A DNA stretch of 64,000 nucleotides. Source: Hetaerina americana (taxonomy: Eukaryota; Arthropoda; Insecta; Odonata; Calopterygidae). The stretch covers positions 18,600,969-18,664,968 of the forward strand of contig JAKTNV010000004.1 of NCBI GenBank assembly GCA_022747635.1. The letters run 5' to 3'. Of the stretch, positions 1 to 13,399 are shown piece after piece (position 1 is the first letter of the stretch; every line of letters begins with the position of its first letter). A program made the translations under genes and the position numbers. A model generated the notes under the pieces. The model was not told the DNA's origin, did no database searches, and was given only the letters and a program-made list of their open reading frames with translations.

Positions 1-3000
1 TGCGCTGTATTAGTTCGAAGTATCTCAAGCTTTTTGCAAAATCGGAGTATTTCTACTTTAAATGCAAAGTTCCGATTAAACATTCCGCAAAACGTCACTG
101 AGCGTTATCAGTGACTTCAAGTCTCCCGAAGAAAATGTGAACTTTAATTGAAGAGTAAATCTTAGTCTAACAGTTAAGCAGAGTGTTAGCCATCGCGGCA
201 AGGTTGGTGGGTGCTCGGGTAAGAACCTCCTCATCCCTAGGAAACTGGGGCAGAAAGACGTTATTTGGCGTCATTGGAGTTTTTGATGGAAAAAGATCCG
301 CCTTTATACATTTCCATTTCCCTCTTCTTCCTTTCGCTCTGTTTGCACCCCCTTCTCCCCGCCTATTTTCCCAAAATTGCTCATTAAAATCACCAATTCG
401 TCTTGCAAGCAAATGCTTATTAAATTCATATAAAATCCCACTTTATCCTTCGATTTCGTGTCCGGGTATCTGAAAAGAGCAAGAAGAAAATAACCGTCCT
501 ATCCCTCATTTCCTTCTTTGATAAGCTCAACTTATTTTTGTTGGTTTGACAAGCTCAAGCATTAGAAAGGGAGATCCCTCAGGGACAATCAAAGGCAAAG
601 GGGAGCGCACTTCAGGTGATAGAAGCGTGGCTCGAACTTCAACCAGGCGTACTGGCCAATTAGCCTAAAACAAGTTAATCCTTTCAGCATCAACCATATG
701 CATACATCGACTATACCCTGTTAAACATTTCTTAGCATCAATAATTAAATTGACGGCGCTTTTACGATAGGTGGTTACATAGATATCCAGCATCCTTAAG
801 AACCGTAAATTAAAAATATTATCATTGATCTTCAAAAATTGTTTGGTCATAATGTTTTTAAAATGAAAAATATTTAAAGTACAATTTTATGGAATTAAAT
901 TAATAATGAAATGCATTGGTGATAAAAGTCAGAAACATTTTACATTCGAATAATTAGTTCACATTTGTTGAATATTCACGCTCTCTCACGCTTTGTACAG
1001 CAACGAATAAAGCATTAGAACGTACAACAACATCTTTGGGAATCCAGTATTTATTAGACTACATTTTCTGACAAGCTACGGTTTCATAATTTCCAAGTTT
1101 ACGTTGCATTTTAGGCTGGTATATACTTCATTTTCGCAATAGTTTTTATATGCATAAAGATTGAAATGAATCGTGACCTGAGAAATAGGTTACTCCAGCT
1201 TGAACAGGCTCAATGTCATAGTATATTATAATGAATTTAATTTTCTGAGTAATACAATTTTCAATTTTATAGGCTTCATTGATATTTTTACTCTGATTAT
1301 ACTCTATAGCATTATTTGTGTCTATGTGAAGGCACTAGTTCGGCTCGAGAGTTAAATTATCAGTTTTCATCGCATAAAATCATGTACATATTATTTTGCA
1401 TTTTGTATAACATGGCGCTCATGCGCTTCCGTCTAAAACGGCGAGTTTGAAGACATTGTAGTCATCCTCGACACTTTTTAACTTGGCCTAGATACCCTCT
1501 CCCCCTAATTAGTGTTGAAATAGCGTTTCTGGGGGATATGCGTTTGAAATGCAGAAACTGTCGTCGCATCTTAATGCACTTGGTCTGATTTTGGAGGTTG
1601 AAGGAAACTGCCTATTTTGCCCTCCCGTGCCCACGTCTCCCTTCATTCACCGGCCCCACCCTCACTCCCCTCTTCTCTCGCTCACTTTTTCCCGGGGACG
1701 TCTATCCTCGATAAAACACTCCCGCTCACAATGTCGTCACGCTTCGCCGCTGCAGCGAGGCAACCCATTCTCTTTAAAGTGATTGGTACACGGTAAATGT
1801 CGCTTGGAAATGCACTCAGTCGTCTCACATGAGAAAAATGAAAGGTTTCGCTGCCACATTTGGGTAGTCTCCACCTGCGGACATTCAGGACGGACCTCGT
1901 GAAAAGGGAAACGCGAATCCAAGTATTTCGAATTTAACGGAACCGAGAAAGGAGGTGTCATGTAAGTGGTGTAATTGGATCCACCATGTGATAATGCGTG
2001 CAACGTACAGCGGCGGGGAGAAAAAAATAACAGCGTCGTCCCTCGGCTGACCTACATCTCCCCTTCGGTGTGCTCCCGTAGTCCTCCATCTTTAAGAACG
2101 TCCGGCTTTAAGATCACACGCCTTCTTTATATCGGAATTCCCGAGCAGCTCTCGTGGCAAGAGAGGTAGCTCCAGGTAAAACTTCGTGAAATAACGACCC
2201 CTTTGAGTCAAAGAGGTGAAAATCTTTCACTCCAATTGCTGGCAGTCGGAGGGAGGTAGAAAGAGCGGTGAGCTGGAGAAGTACGATTCATAAGGGCTCC
2301 TCGGCATCCAATCGAATATTTGAAATTCCATGCGACCTTCCCCCGAGAAGACGTAATGATATTTAGAGTAAGTTGAGGAGAATTGAGGTTGAGGGCTATT
2401 GATCAAGGGGAAGATGAGAGAGAGCCTATTCTCCGCTATTGTGGGCCGGGTCTGTCTTTGGGCGGGCATGCCGGGGATGCTTCCAATTCCAGTAGCATGC
2501 AGGATAATGGTCGTTACCCAGGAAGCGGCGATGATTGGATCTTGATTTGAAGCCGCCACAATGACAACGTACATTTAAAAAAAACGTTCTTCGATCGTCG
2601 TTACATCACTGATAATACAAATTAGTTCTATTCCAACCAGCCAGTAAAATCCATATTTATTTCCTCACCAATTGTGCATTCAAAGGCAGAATTCTAAGTT
2701 CTAAGTTTTTCTGCTTTTTAAAATGTTTATACTCTCTGTCTTTCCCGTTCCATATGCTGCCTAGTTGCTGTCGTGTCACACTACCGCTAAACAAATCTTC
2801 ATCCCTGCGTCTCTCTTCAATTACGAATTCGTATTTTATGTGCATTGTTCTGTTCAACCATGCTTTTGTGGTAATTCTATTAAATTAGAATAGATTAAGT
2901 AAAAAGTCCTGAATATTTGTAATTATGAAAATGTTTGACTGAAATTGAGTACATTGTTAGCACAAAAAATAATCATTTGAATTGAAAATAAACTAGGCGT

Positions 3001-6000
3001 GTCATAAAACATGAAAATACTTCATTATCATTTATTGAATCTTAGCCTTTGCATTTCTTTTCGTGAATATTTAGCTAATTAATCGTTTGAAAGATAAAGA
3101 ATTATTCTGAAACTCTTTCGCCCTTATCTACATCCGTTAAACAAGAACAGGATATAATAAATAAAAGTAATATGGCCATTTATCTCGAAGTCAAAAAAAT
3201 CTCACTCGTTGAATAGGTCAAAGTGCAGATGTGTATGTGAGAAATCTTTCCAATGCCAGTTTTTTTAGGGGTAATCTGCCGCGTAAAGTTAGATTTCTGG
3301 TGGTTTCTGATATCAAATGAAACACTTTACGAACTTTTGAAATATTTATTAACGTTATAAAATACCTTTTCCCCGATCTAAATCGCCTTCTTCAACCCCA
3401 CATATTTATCATCATCTTTATTACCGTAAAAATACCTACCGTCTCTTTATCCAACTTCGGTATTTTACATAGCCTTCTCCATTCCTCCGCAGTCCTCTAC
3501 ATCCCCAATCTCATCCCTCCTGCCCTTTCTTTTCAAGATAATACCGACTTGCACTTGGATTCTTTCTCAATCCTAACGAAAACTCAGAAATTGTGAGAAG
3601 ATGAATGTGATGAGAGCACGTACGTTTGCGGTGAATAGGGAATTGAACACATTGGCAAAATTGCTATGGTCATGAATACTAGAAACAACATGTTTTTTCT
3701 CAAAATGGCTTGATACTACACCCCCACTGCTTATTTTTCACGTACACGTATGATCTTACTATTAGTTAAACGCTTTTCCACACGTATCAAACCGTGAAAA
3801 GTGCCCAAGAGGAGCAAGAGTAAGGAGCACCTAGATAAATAAGAGTTCTCTAATTATTTCCATGCATACGCCTTCACTCGTGGCATTGTTTCATTTTTCT
3901 GTGTGAAAGAAACCTTAGCATTTAGAAAAATTCATTAGATACTAATGTCTCAAATCATCAAAGTTTTGACACATATCCCCATCAATCCCTATCGTATCGA
4001 AAGTTTAAAATATCATTATGTAAAAACCTTTATCGTATTTGTTATAAATACCCAATTCAAAGTCCATCAGGAGAGGTGAAAATAACTATTTAGAAGTTTT
4101 GTTTCTACAGCCCTATTCGTGGATAAAACCATGAAGGGATCTTTGGGATCAACTATTCATGTCCAGGGAGTGAATGTAGGAACCCTCAAAGGGCTCTTTG
4201 AAAAAAATTACTCCTCCATAAGTCAAATTCATAGATTAAATCAGTTCCGTTAAAATTTTAACAATTGTGCTATGTGAAAATTGAAATAAGTTGCAACTCT
4301 TTCCTTCTAATTTTATTAGGGCGATGGGAAATATGGAATAAAATAAAGGGGTTCAATGTCAAATATTTCAACCGCATATTTATGTCGTTTTATCGCGGTA
4401 GTGAAAATTTTAATAGTCGTTAACCACAGCGTTTCACAAACCACGCGTCATCAATTCGGATTTTCATCTCCTCTCAGAAACATTTACATTAACACATGAC
4501 GCAAAGTCCAGCAAAAAAACCCATGGAACATAAGTAAACTTTGGAGCATAGCTGTAAAAGTCATTTACCTCTGCCGTCTCTTTTGAGTCTAAGTAATACT
4601 TTCGGGTAATCCGTTTGAACACGTGGAGATCGGTCCCAACCACTGGTCGATTCTGATTACGGTTCATTCATATAATTAAAGTAGCTTTAAGGCAGATTGA
4701 AAAGGAATATAAAACGCGTTTCACTGCATAACGGTGACAATAATAACCCCTGAATCCGCCCCAGTGCATAATTAGCGCATAACATTTCAGTCAAAAGTCA
4801 CCTTCAATGTTTCATCTATCACTTCCCTACTACCCCCACAATTCCCTACACTACGGTACACTCTCCATGAACCGATCGGGCGGAAAACCACGGGCTTAGA
4901 ATCCGCTACACATTATGCCCAGATAGACTATCGAATTGAACTAAAACTAACGTTTCCAAACGCCTATCTTATTTAAAATGTTTACCGATCTAAATGGAAT
5001 TCATCATGATAAAAAGCATGTGAAAAATTTCGGTATTGCAGTGGTATCTGTGTTTGAGAGAACCTCTCGTGTTGATTACGTATGGTGGTGTCACATGCTG
5101 ACAAAGAAGGACATCGACACTGCTATTATTTTCGTAGGACATCAGTCTGGACCTATTTTTTCCTTCTCTATTGGTCTGTCGATTCTTCGCACTTCAGCTT
5201 CTTCTTTGACATTCAATAACACAACGCGACAGCTGCCCTTTGCAGCATTCATCGATTTCGTTCTTCCGTGACTAGACGCAAGCCGAGAATCGTATTAAGG
5301 GAGATCTATTTAAGGAATGTCATTTATTCTCCAGGGCTTAATGGATTCAGAGAGTGATGCAGGGGATCGCGGCAATAACCCATTCCAGGGTGTCTTAACC
5401 ACAGTATTCAAACAAAGAAACGTTGAATGCTGAGACTCATACATGCTCTCTTTTAATGATATCACAGTATAAATCAACATGAGTAAGCATGCAACATTTT
5501 ACCTATCTTAAATCTTACTGGATAAGGGCATAAGTTGAAGGGTGCACTGTAGATAATAAGGGGATCGAAGGGAGAAGATGAAAATGGAAAAAAGAGATAG
5601 GGAGGGAGAACGAACTCGAATACAATAATATGGCAAGATGTTCCATTGGTGGTCGATATTATTAAAACACCCCTCTCCACTTGAAAAGCCAAGAGTAGGC
5701 GTAGCAAGATTCAGTCTAATCGTAAAAGCTCCACCAAACGGAGTAGAATAAAAAAAATAACTTATCAGGCGATTGAGCCTTCTAGAATATTCGATAATCT
5801 TGGAGGTACAGTAATGTTTGATTTATGTTGATATAACAAGTCTATTTTACGGTTACGATAGAAATTGATCGAATTTGTGATGGAAGAATCGACGTTTTGG
5901 TGGGTCCATTAAACTGTTATCATGGGAAATAATGACAGGTGCTTTTTATATCCCTTGCGTCATCAATCTTCAAAAGTTCCCGTAGACCTGTCACTGTTCA

Positions 6001-6285
6001 CTGATACTGAAACATGTGTCCCCTGGTGCATGTGTTTATGCTCAATACACCGCTACTGTATTTAAGAGGCCTGTCAAAGGTGTACACTTTATTGTGGGAC
6101 TTGATTCGCTTCTTTCTTGTTTCTGAAGTTTAATCAACATATTCATCTAGCTATTTTTATTATGCGCTGTCTTATGAGTTTCAGATATGGATTTTATAAT
6201 AAATGATTAGTATAAAATATAGTAATTTTAACGTTACACAAACACACCTTACAATAGGTTCCAATAAAAAATGATTAGTTTTAAA
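1..6285. other. Intergenic, no gene recognised
   Basis: No ORF here resembles a known protein and I see no convincing exon chain. The sequence is AT-rich, with a GC-richer stretch at about 1.4-2.5 kb where overlapping ORFs on both strands (1,549-1,782 plus, 1,737-2,003 minus, 2,227-2,574 minus) arise by chance from higher GC. A pyrimidine-rich stretch at 3,360-3,560 resembles the antisense look of the LINEs elsewhere in the window, but I could not match a motif. Confidence 0.5.
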
Positions 6286-6582
6286 TCATGACAAAGTTTT
6301 CCTTGCCATATTACAATTTGAAAGTATGGATTTCAAGGTATTTTCAAATAAATGACCAAAGAATCCTTCCCGTTGATGACTAATTAATTTAAGAACCTTA
6401 GATGATTTTGCCACTTCGCACGCTGTTCGAGGAGAAATCAGCGGATCAACCTTTCCACTTTTTTGCTCTTTTATCCATGAATGTAGGTAACTGACTTCAG
6501 TATGAACCATTTCTCTCGCATTACTTTTGAGATTTTCTTCGATTTCAGAAATCTGGGAACACTCAACTACATTCATTTCCAT
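6286..6582 (-). other. Unassigned 98-codon ORF, possible exon or relic
   Basis: This ORF reads as an ordinary soluble, charged protein rather than low-complexity sequence. The first 40 residues (EIEENL near residue 14, WIKEQ near residue 36) loosely recall the N-terminal helices of insect CRAL-TRIO/alpha-tocopherol-transfer-like proteins, where a WIKxQ-type motif ends the second helix. The remaining residues do not continue into the conserved CRAL-TRIO core, and I see no neighbouring exon that would. It could be a lone first exon, a decayed gene copy or chance. The family resemblance is an inference from memory of the fold's N-terminus. Confidence 0.2.
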
Positions 6583-9500
6583 TTTTTAGTTCTGCCGGTG
6601 CCCTTGACCCTTCTACTTGCTTGCCCATTTTGATTCTGATGTTATCTTGCATAATAATCTATAATGTCCCCTTCTACCTTGTGTGAAGCTTGAAAATCAC
6701 GAGACCTTTTCCGTCGGATATTGACGAGAAAACCGAACAGTAAACCATGGTAATGAAACTACGCGTATTAAAAATTCTACGCATTGAGACCATGCATATT
6801 GAACCGCTGAATCTTAGTTTTTTTACAATACCTAGTCATGACAGCAGAAATTGAGATTGCAGTGAGAATAACTTAATTCAACGATATTAAATTATTTTTG
6901 TTCCATCATAGGAAATCCAATAGTGCTTTTGTGCAGCCCATTTCAGAACTCCGAATATGTGACTCAGCCACTGACGCCTCATATCTTATCGAACGGCTCC
7001 CTTGCACCTCACATCCTTTTAATTTCCGCTATGACGTCAGGGATCGCTTGACCGAAGATAAAAAAATCCCTCTCCCACACGTCAGAGTTGACTCTCTAAA
7101 TCAAGCTTCTCTTCCCTTTCTTCGTCGGAGGAAATAGAAATGTCGACCTGGCTGTGTTAAAATTTCAATTTATCTTCATCGTATGGAAATGTTCTTGCAC
7201 TCGCGTGCATGCGCGCTGGGGTCTTTACCTACTTCTAAGAAAAGAGAGGGAAGGAGGCAACCTTCGCGGGATAGCGTGATCGCATATGAGCGTTTGACCT
7301 TCAGTGATGGGCGGGCGCGGTGATGTTATGTCGGCTACAGAGAGAGATAGTGCTCGCATTTAGATCCCGCGATCCTCGGATGATTCCTTTTGCTGGGGAG
7401 TCTGTTAAGACATGGCGTGATCGCGATAACTCTCGCTAGCGGCCTGCGTCACGCGGCACTTCCAAATTGTCGAGTAGAGCAAACGTTAGAGGGCTGTCGT
7501 CCACTCGATGACCCCCTCTAATGAGATGCATCTCTGACGAGTGAAAGCTGATCGCAACACGTGAACTGATTGAGGGCAATGCCACGTTTGGCAAGAGAGA
7601 GGCCGAAGGTCGATCGTGAATCGTAAGATTTCCTCCTCACTCCAATTCTCATTAATTGTGGCTATCTTCCGATGATAAATCCCACGGATGGGGGAATGAT
7701 GTGTGGGTTTATCGGGAGGACTGTGTGTAATTACCGGTTCAGGGTGGAAGAAAGCGATAGCCAAAGAGTTTCCGAATACATTTGAGTATTCCCTGTCGGA
7801 TAAAATCGAGGAATTAACGTGTTTTGAATAAAGATTGTTGAAAAAATCCGAGAACGTCGAGAACCAAAAGCTTAGATTGAATCAAAACTTCATGTACTCC
7901 TGGAAACTGAAAACTACTGCAAACAAATTCGTATATTGATTGAGACAATCGTTTGTGAAATTTCCTGTTGGGTAAACTAACAGATGTTATCTTTCGCTGC
8001 CAGGTAAAGGTTGCCGACATAGTTGCAATCACTTTATGTCTAGTTGTGCTCGTTGGATGGTGACGAGAGTCTATTCATGTGCCGATTTTTATTCATATCC
8101 ACTGAAAAATTAAAACATACGCACGTAACCCTGGTTGAGCGGAATTTTCCAAAAAGGGAGCATGTTTCTGAACGTGCAAAATCATTATAAACTGATCACA
8201 ATCGATGATTTTCCCAAAATTTTCAGCCTATCTTTCGAAAATATCTTATGTAGACAGCACATTTCTTTCTCCATTAGAGAGCTAGTCAATAAAAAATAAA
8301 TAACATATGAAAGACTCAATTTAATAAATTGACGATAACACATGACATTACTCAGGTCCATTTAAATTTTCCATTAATGCCTCTGCAAGGCGAAATCAAG
8401 AGCAAGTAGAAATTTTCTTAATACAATGGCACCAGGGGAATGAGCACGGAGCATGGTGAACAGAATAAGAAAATTTAATCTTTTATCCGTTTTATGGTTC
8501 AAGTCCCACGCTTTTGATTCAATTCTGTCATATTATAGTGAGAATATTAAGATGTCCATTCACAAAAATTCGTATTATTTGAATAAAAAATACTTCTTAG
8601 ATTTCCCACTTTTAAAATTTATTTTTGGGGAGACACCGCGGTCCCACGATGCTGATATGTCAAATCGGTAATTTATGGTGGTTGGCTTTTGGCCAACATC
8701 TAATCAATAATGCTAATGAAAACGCTAAATACAAAATTTCATGTTGATCAGGGTTTTTCAGTTGCCATACCTACCTACCTGATATAAATTTATCACATAG
8801 ACACATATACACTGCCATAGTCATTCGTAAAATGATCTAAATGTGTTCAGGGGACTTCAGGACAGGTATATTGCCATGAAAACAATTGGTTCTGTCTCCC
8901 AAACTACGCAATTGGTAAGTAAAAGTGAAACAGATGATCTGGAAGCTTCACTATTCGGTAGATGTATGTCCGATAGTTCTATTAAATTTGGTAACTGTCA
9001 GCCCATCAACATCAATCATGGCTATATTTTTTTAATGCATTAGGTTACTTCCTCGTGCCATTCATGAGTGCACCTGCTCCTTTGTTGTTAGCATGTCATG
9101 CTTATCGCGTCAATTGTGATTTGGAGATTTTCCATTTTTGTTTAACGAGTGGGTTGTCGCCCTCATTCAAATAGGAAATATGCAATGCATTATCTCAGAA
9201 ACTTGAATTTCACGCTTCAGGAAACCGATAGAGTGAAAGATGAGCTTTGCCGTTACCTAACTGACCAAATGCGGTAAGGGTTCAATGGCTGCATATTCTC
9301 ATTGACAGTGCCGTAACAATACTACGCCTTGAAACATTATTCAAGTAAATTATTTTACGTTGATTATACTCAATAAAATTCTAAAATGTTATATGACCAA
9401 CAAAATGACTTTCCTCGTTGTATTAGGACTCATTTTAAATTATTAATTACCAAATTAACCGCTAGACTGTGGTAGCCAGTCGCAACTCAAACAGCAGGAG

Positions 9501-11697
9501 CTGCGAGTTCTGCAACTACATTCTCTCAAGCAGACATCCATACATACATCTTGACATGGTGGCGGATGTGTAAATAGCATTATCTCTTTTTGCTTGGCTT
9601 GCTTAGGAATAGATAAACTTGGTCATTCTAATCACGTTGAATAGTTTTGATACTTGTGCAGTCGATTTTCAGTCATGATCATCTATTGGTATCCACACAC
9701 CAAAAATATGTGTTGTCTAGCGATAGATGATATCTTTTTGTATTTGTTCTCAGCCAATATTGTTCCGCTTGCGAATTAATAAAAACAATCAATAGTTTAC
9801 AAAAAATCTGGCCTGGTAAGATATTTATGACATTTTTGTTTTATGAACTGGCATTTAGTAACAATTTATTGCATGATCCCAAATGAGAAAGTCCCTTACG
9901 TGGAGGTGAATAACCCAGCTATCACAGTTCGCACGCCAGGAAGCCAGGAAAAAGTATCTTACGATCGAATTCTGCCAAGCTCAGGGGCTAAAAGTTTATC
10001 TGACAAAAAGTTGTCACGTCTTATAAAGAGGTTCCAACTGAGAATATTTCATGACAAATCCAAAGGAAATGTAAACATTGGCGTGCTCGATACGATCCCT
10101 GGGAAGGTGGATTTTTCACTATTAGGTTTGATTTGCCTTGTGGGACAAGAAATCCATCTCACAAATACAGAAATATTAACGAACTAAGTGTAAGCAACAA
10201 GCTCGGGAACTTATTCCTTCACACGCGATTGCTGAATGATGGGGTCCTCTTACGGGGCAGAATTCGGAAATTATCCGTGATTTCGAGATTAGGACAGTAT
10301 TTTCCGTGGAGCCTTTTAGAGTTTCCGGAGGAACCGAATTTAATACGGAAGGAAAACAACTTACCGAGTTTATTAAAGCTCTGAAAATAAAGTAACTCGA
10401 GAACAACTATGTGATCCTTATGCTCTCGCATCAGTAGTTAACCATTCCGAGGATTGTTTGGCTGCAGTTTTCCCTTTCATTCTTTTCTCAGTTTCTTCCT
10501 TTAATTCTGACTCCTCAGATACACTTCACTTCATTCGTCCTTCCTTGTGTCTGATATGTTCACCCCGTCCATTCTTCTACACTTCATGCACTCTTTTTGA
10601 AACAATGTTTTGATATGTCCAATGAGCTTATCTGACACTGTGTTTTCAACAGATTTTCACTTAGTACACCCCTTACAAGTCTTCTATTTATTATTTCTTC
10701 TGAATACCACATTCCCAAAGTTCCCGATCTGGTCTTCTCTGCTGCTATCATTTTTAATTCACATACCATAGATGCATACTTCAAATCAATGTAATTTTGT
10801 TTCTTTTCTCCCAGGATTTATTTTCTTGGTATAGATTTTATTCTCTCCTTTCGAGAGCCAGTTTCAACATATCATGTTTGTTCAATCACTGTGTGGCGTT
10901 GGTTTGGAAATATACGAGTACGCTTGAGACCAGAGATAAAATGTTTTGAATCCCTTCTGAGAACTTATCCTTTACTGAGTATCCGTTATCTAGGTTTACT
11001 TCGCTTTTCATTATTCAATATCATTTATTCCTCTTTCAAATGAATTCATTACTGTTCCAAATTCACCCCCCACCCGCTTACTTGTCAACACGCTACGGAC
11101 AGTGATCGGTGGTGAAACATCTTTATTGACGACAAAGACTTATTAAGAGAGGTCAAATTTCATGCAAATTCGTGGTTTATGAAACGATTGCGTTCCGCAA
11201 ATGGTTTCGTAACGTGAATTTTTTAATTAGCTTGCGGGGTGGGTCAGCCGAAACGAAACAATATTCTTCCTTCTCCCATACTGATTGGTACATAAAACAC
11301 AACCCGGACTCCAGCTGGTAGGTATTTTTTTGCTGTCAAGAGGATACGTGCACTGTGGAGCGTTCCACTTGTTTATATTGTTGGACTGTGACTCAGTCAC
11401 CCACATTCTTGGACTTAATGTGCGTTTGGAACTACCGCCCCTATCTTATATCTTGATTGGGATGTGAACATTTTTTGATATTGTATCTTTCTTGGACGAT
11501 CCTACGTCTTTCTAATGTTAATGTCAAAGTCAAGATGAGAAGGAGAATCTTTTTCTCCCTTTTTGGTGATTCAGTATTGTTCTGGCTTTGTGGCCAAGGT
11601 TTCCGCAGCATTTGCCAAGTTCCACCGAACTGCGGATGACGGTGATGGCAGATATATATCTGAAAAATATACATGAATGATAATAATAATGCATGAA
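6583..11697. other. Intergenic, no gene recognised
   Basis: A CpG-containing, GC-richer island lies at about 7.2-7.7 kb and could be a promoter region, but no coding exon follows on either strand. Overlapping ORFs at 9,843-10,187 and 10,133-10,384 (plus) are the longest open stretch. Their translations match nothing I know and are not linked by plausible splice sites. A pyrimidine-rich block at 10.44-10.85 kb, read on the minus strand, gives a 66-codon ORF (10,584-10,784) of unknown identity; it may be an old LINE fragment. Confidence 0.45.
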
Positions 11698-11708
11698 TCA
11701 TAAATAAT

Positions 11709-11975
11709 GAAAACCATATACAGAGTTATCAACCCGATGGTCGGTTTGGTAGGTGATGGTAGTGCTAAGCCCGACGGCGTGTGAAATTCACAAATCAGGG
11801 TAGGGGGTGCAGCTCTTTTCCATGTGCCGGTTATGGTTTCCCAGGAAGATCTGGTACTCGAAAAATGACATTGCTTGTTTGGAGCTGCAGGTGCCCAGAG
11901 AGGCTTGCCCGGCAATCGCACTCGGGCCCTCCGGTCAGTAGTCCAACCCTCTAACCCTGGACTACCACGACCCAC
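11709..11975 (-). mobile_element. tRNA-derived SINE (family S1), full copy with TSD
   Basis: Read on the minus strand, the element starts with a tRNA-like head: an A-box-like TGGTAGTCCAGG and a B-box-like GAGTGCGATTGCC about 45 nt later, the spacing of an internal RNA polymerase III promoter. A body of about 200 nt ends near CTGTATATGG. An 11-bp direct repeat, TCATAAATAAT, flanks it exactly at 11,698-11,708 and 11,976-11,986, as expected for retrotransposition. Related copies lie at about 57.3 kb (plus) and 63.7 kb (minus), but those continue beyond this 3' end into extra shared sequence. Which LINE mobilises it is not evident. Confidence 0.75.
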
Positions 11976-11986
11976 TCATAAATAAT

Positions 11987-13399
11987 AATAATGCAATAAA
12001 CATAAATAATATTAATGCATAAATCATAAAAAATAATTCTTCAAAATCTGGCAACTATGTATACATGAAAGGACAGGGACGCGAGAGTTGACGGAATACA
12101 GAAATTCGCTCCAGATAACGGGAGCCTTTTGAATACAAGGCTCTCTTGAATGGTTCAGTGGGCGGATTCTGATGAGAAAACGGGCAGATAAAATTAGGAA
12201 CGAGGAAGAATGCAACATAACAGTATGAGCACAAGTAAAGGAATAAGATGGTTTCCAGGAGTTAGGTACCAAATTCGTTTGGCATGTCTTACGGGTAAGA
12301 GGAAAATAATTATAGAAGTCTCAAAAGAGGCCACAAGTTCCAAGGCCTAAGTTCAAACTTAATTTTCTCACGAAACAGTTTCAACAGCTTGTACACTTGT
12401 GGTTTGAGTGTTGCCATTTGTTGTTGTTTCCCATCTGACTTTTTTTATTTGGTAGCTTTTGGAAATTAAGATTATAAGGTAGAGATATTATAGGGATAGA
12501 ATAGGATGTTATGAGGCACTGAGGATTTTTTAAAAATATATTGGAAGGGAATGTCTCCCGAGGAATAACAAAGGACAAATACGTGAACCAAACAAAGAAA
12601 AACCTAAGAATGATTCATCATGGCCTATGGACGGGAAAGAATTTCTGTCTATGTCTATGTCCTGATGCAAAGAAAGGACAAGGCAATTAATCTACGGATC
12701 GAAAGACTAAGGATATTATACATTTTTCTGGACTTCATTTATTTCTGCCTCATTTGTGCGTAAATATGTACATTTGGATAATCTGTAGTAGGATTGGATG
12801 CCATTCTCACTTATGAAAATCCGCGGCTGGTAATTATCATAGGTAGGTCGATAGTTGCCCACGGCGTCTTTATGATTAGTGAAATACTGCGTAAATTGAT
12901 CTATAGTATGGATAAAAACTTGACCATTTTCCCCTTTCTGGATGAATTTATTTGGTTGCATTATCTTACTGCTTAAAAAGTCTTAGATGAATCTCTCTTA
13001 TAAGCGGATGTGGTAATTTCAAATATTATAAGTATTCCTGTATACTTCTGAAATCTCATAGTAACATTTTTTCTTCGGAGAAAATTTCATGCATGCCTCA
13101 CAATTTTATTTTTATGGTTGTGGCAGAGCAATTGAAAAAATGAGAATATTAAAGCAAAGATTAGTAGAAGAAGCATTAACTATCCCTTGCACTATCAACT
13201 TAAATTTTGAATTTAAAATATGGATTTTTTTAAATTAGTTTTTAAGTAACTTTGATTCCATATTCCTGCTCAGCAATCTGCAGTGAACATTATGAAATGG
13301 CGTGGCCATTGAGTGGAGGTGTCACGTTAAAAACACTGCTGAGGACGACTACGGTAAACTATCTCAATTGTTAATCCCACGATTTTTGCGATGGGCAGT
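11987..13399. other. Intergenic, nothing recognised
   Basis: The sequence is AT-rich with short AT-repeat patches just after the SINE. No ORF resembles a protein. A short ORF at 13,302-13,565 overlaps the 5' end of the following LINE and probably belongs to it. Confidence 0.4.

Noticed and set aside
1549..2574. Cluster of overlapping ORFs on both strands (77, 88, 64 and 115 codons)
   Set aside because: The translations are compositionally odd (Pro/His/Ser-rich from GC-rich DNA), overlap each other antisense and contain no family motif or linked splice sites.
9843..10384. Two overlapping plus-strand ORFs of 114 and 83 codons
   Set aside because: No recognisable domain and no start context or exon continuation; left as unassigned open sequence rather than a gene.
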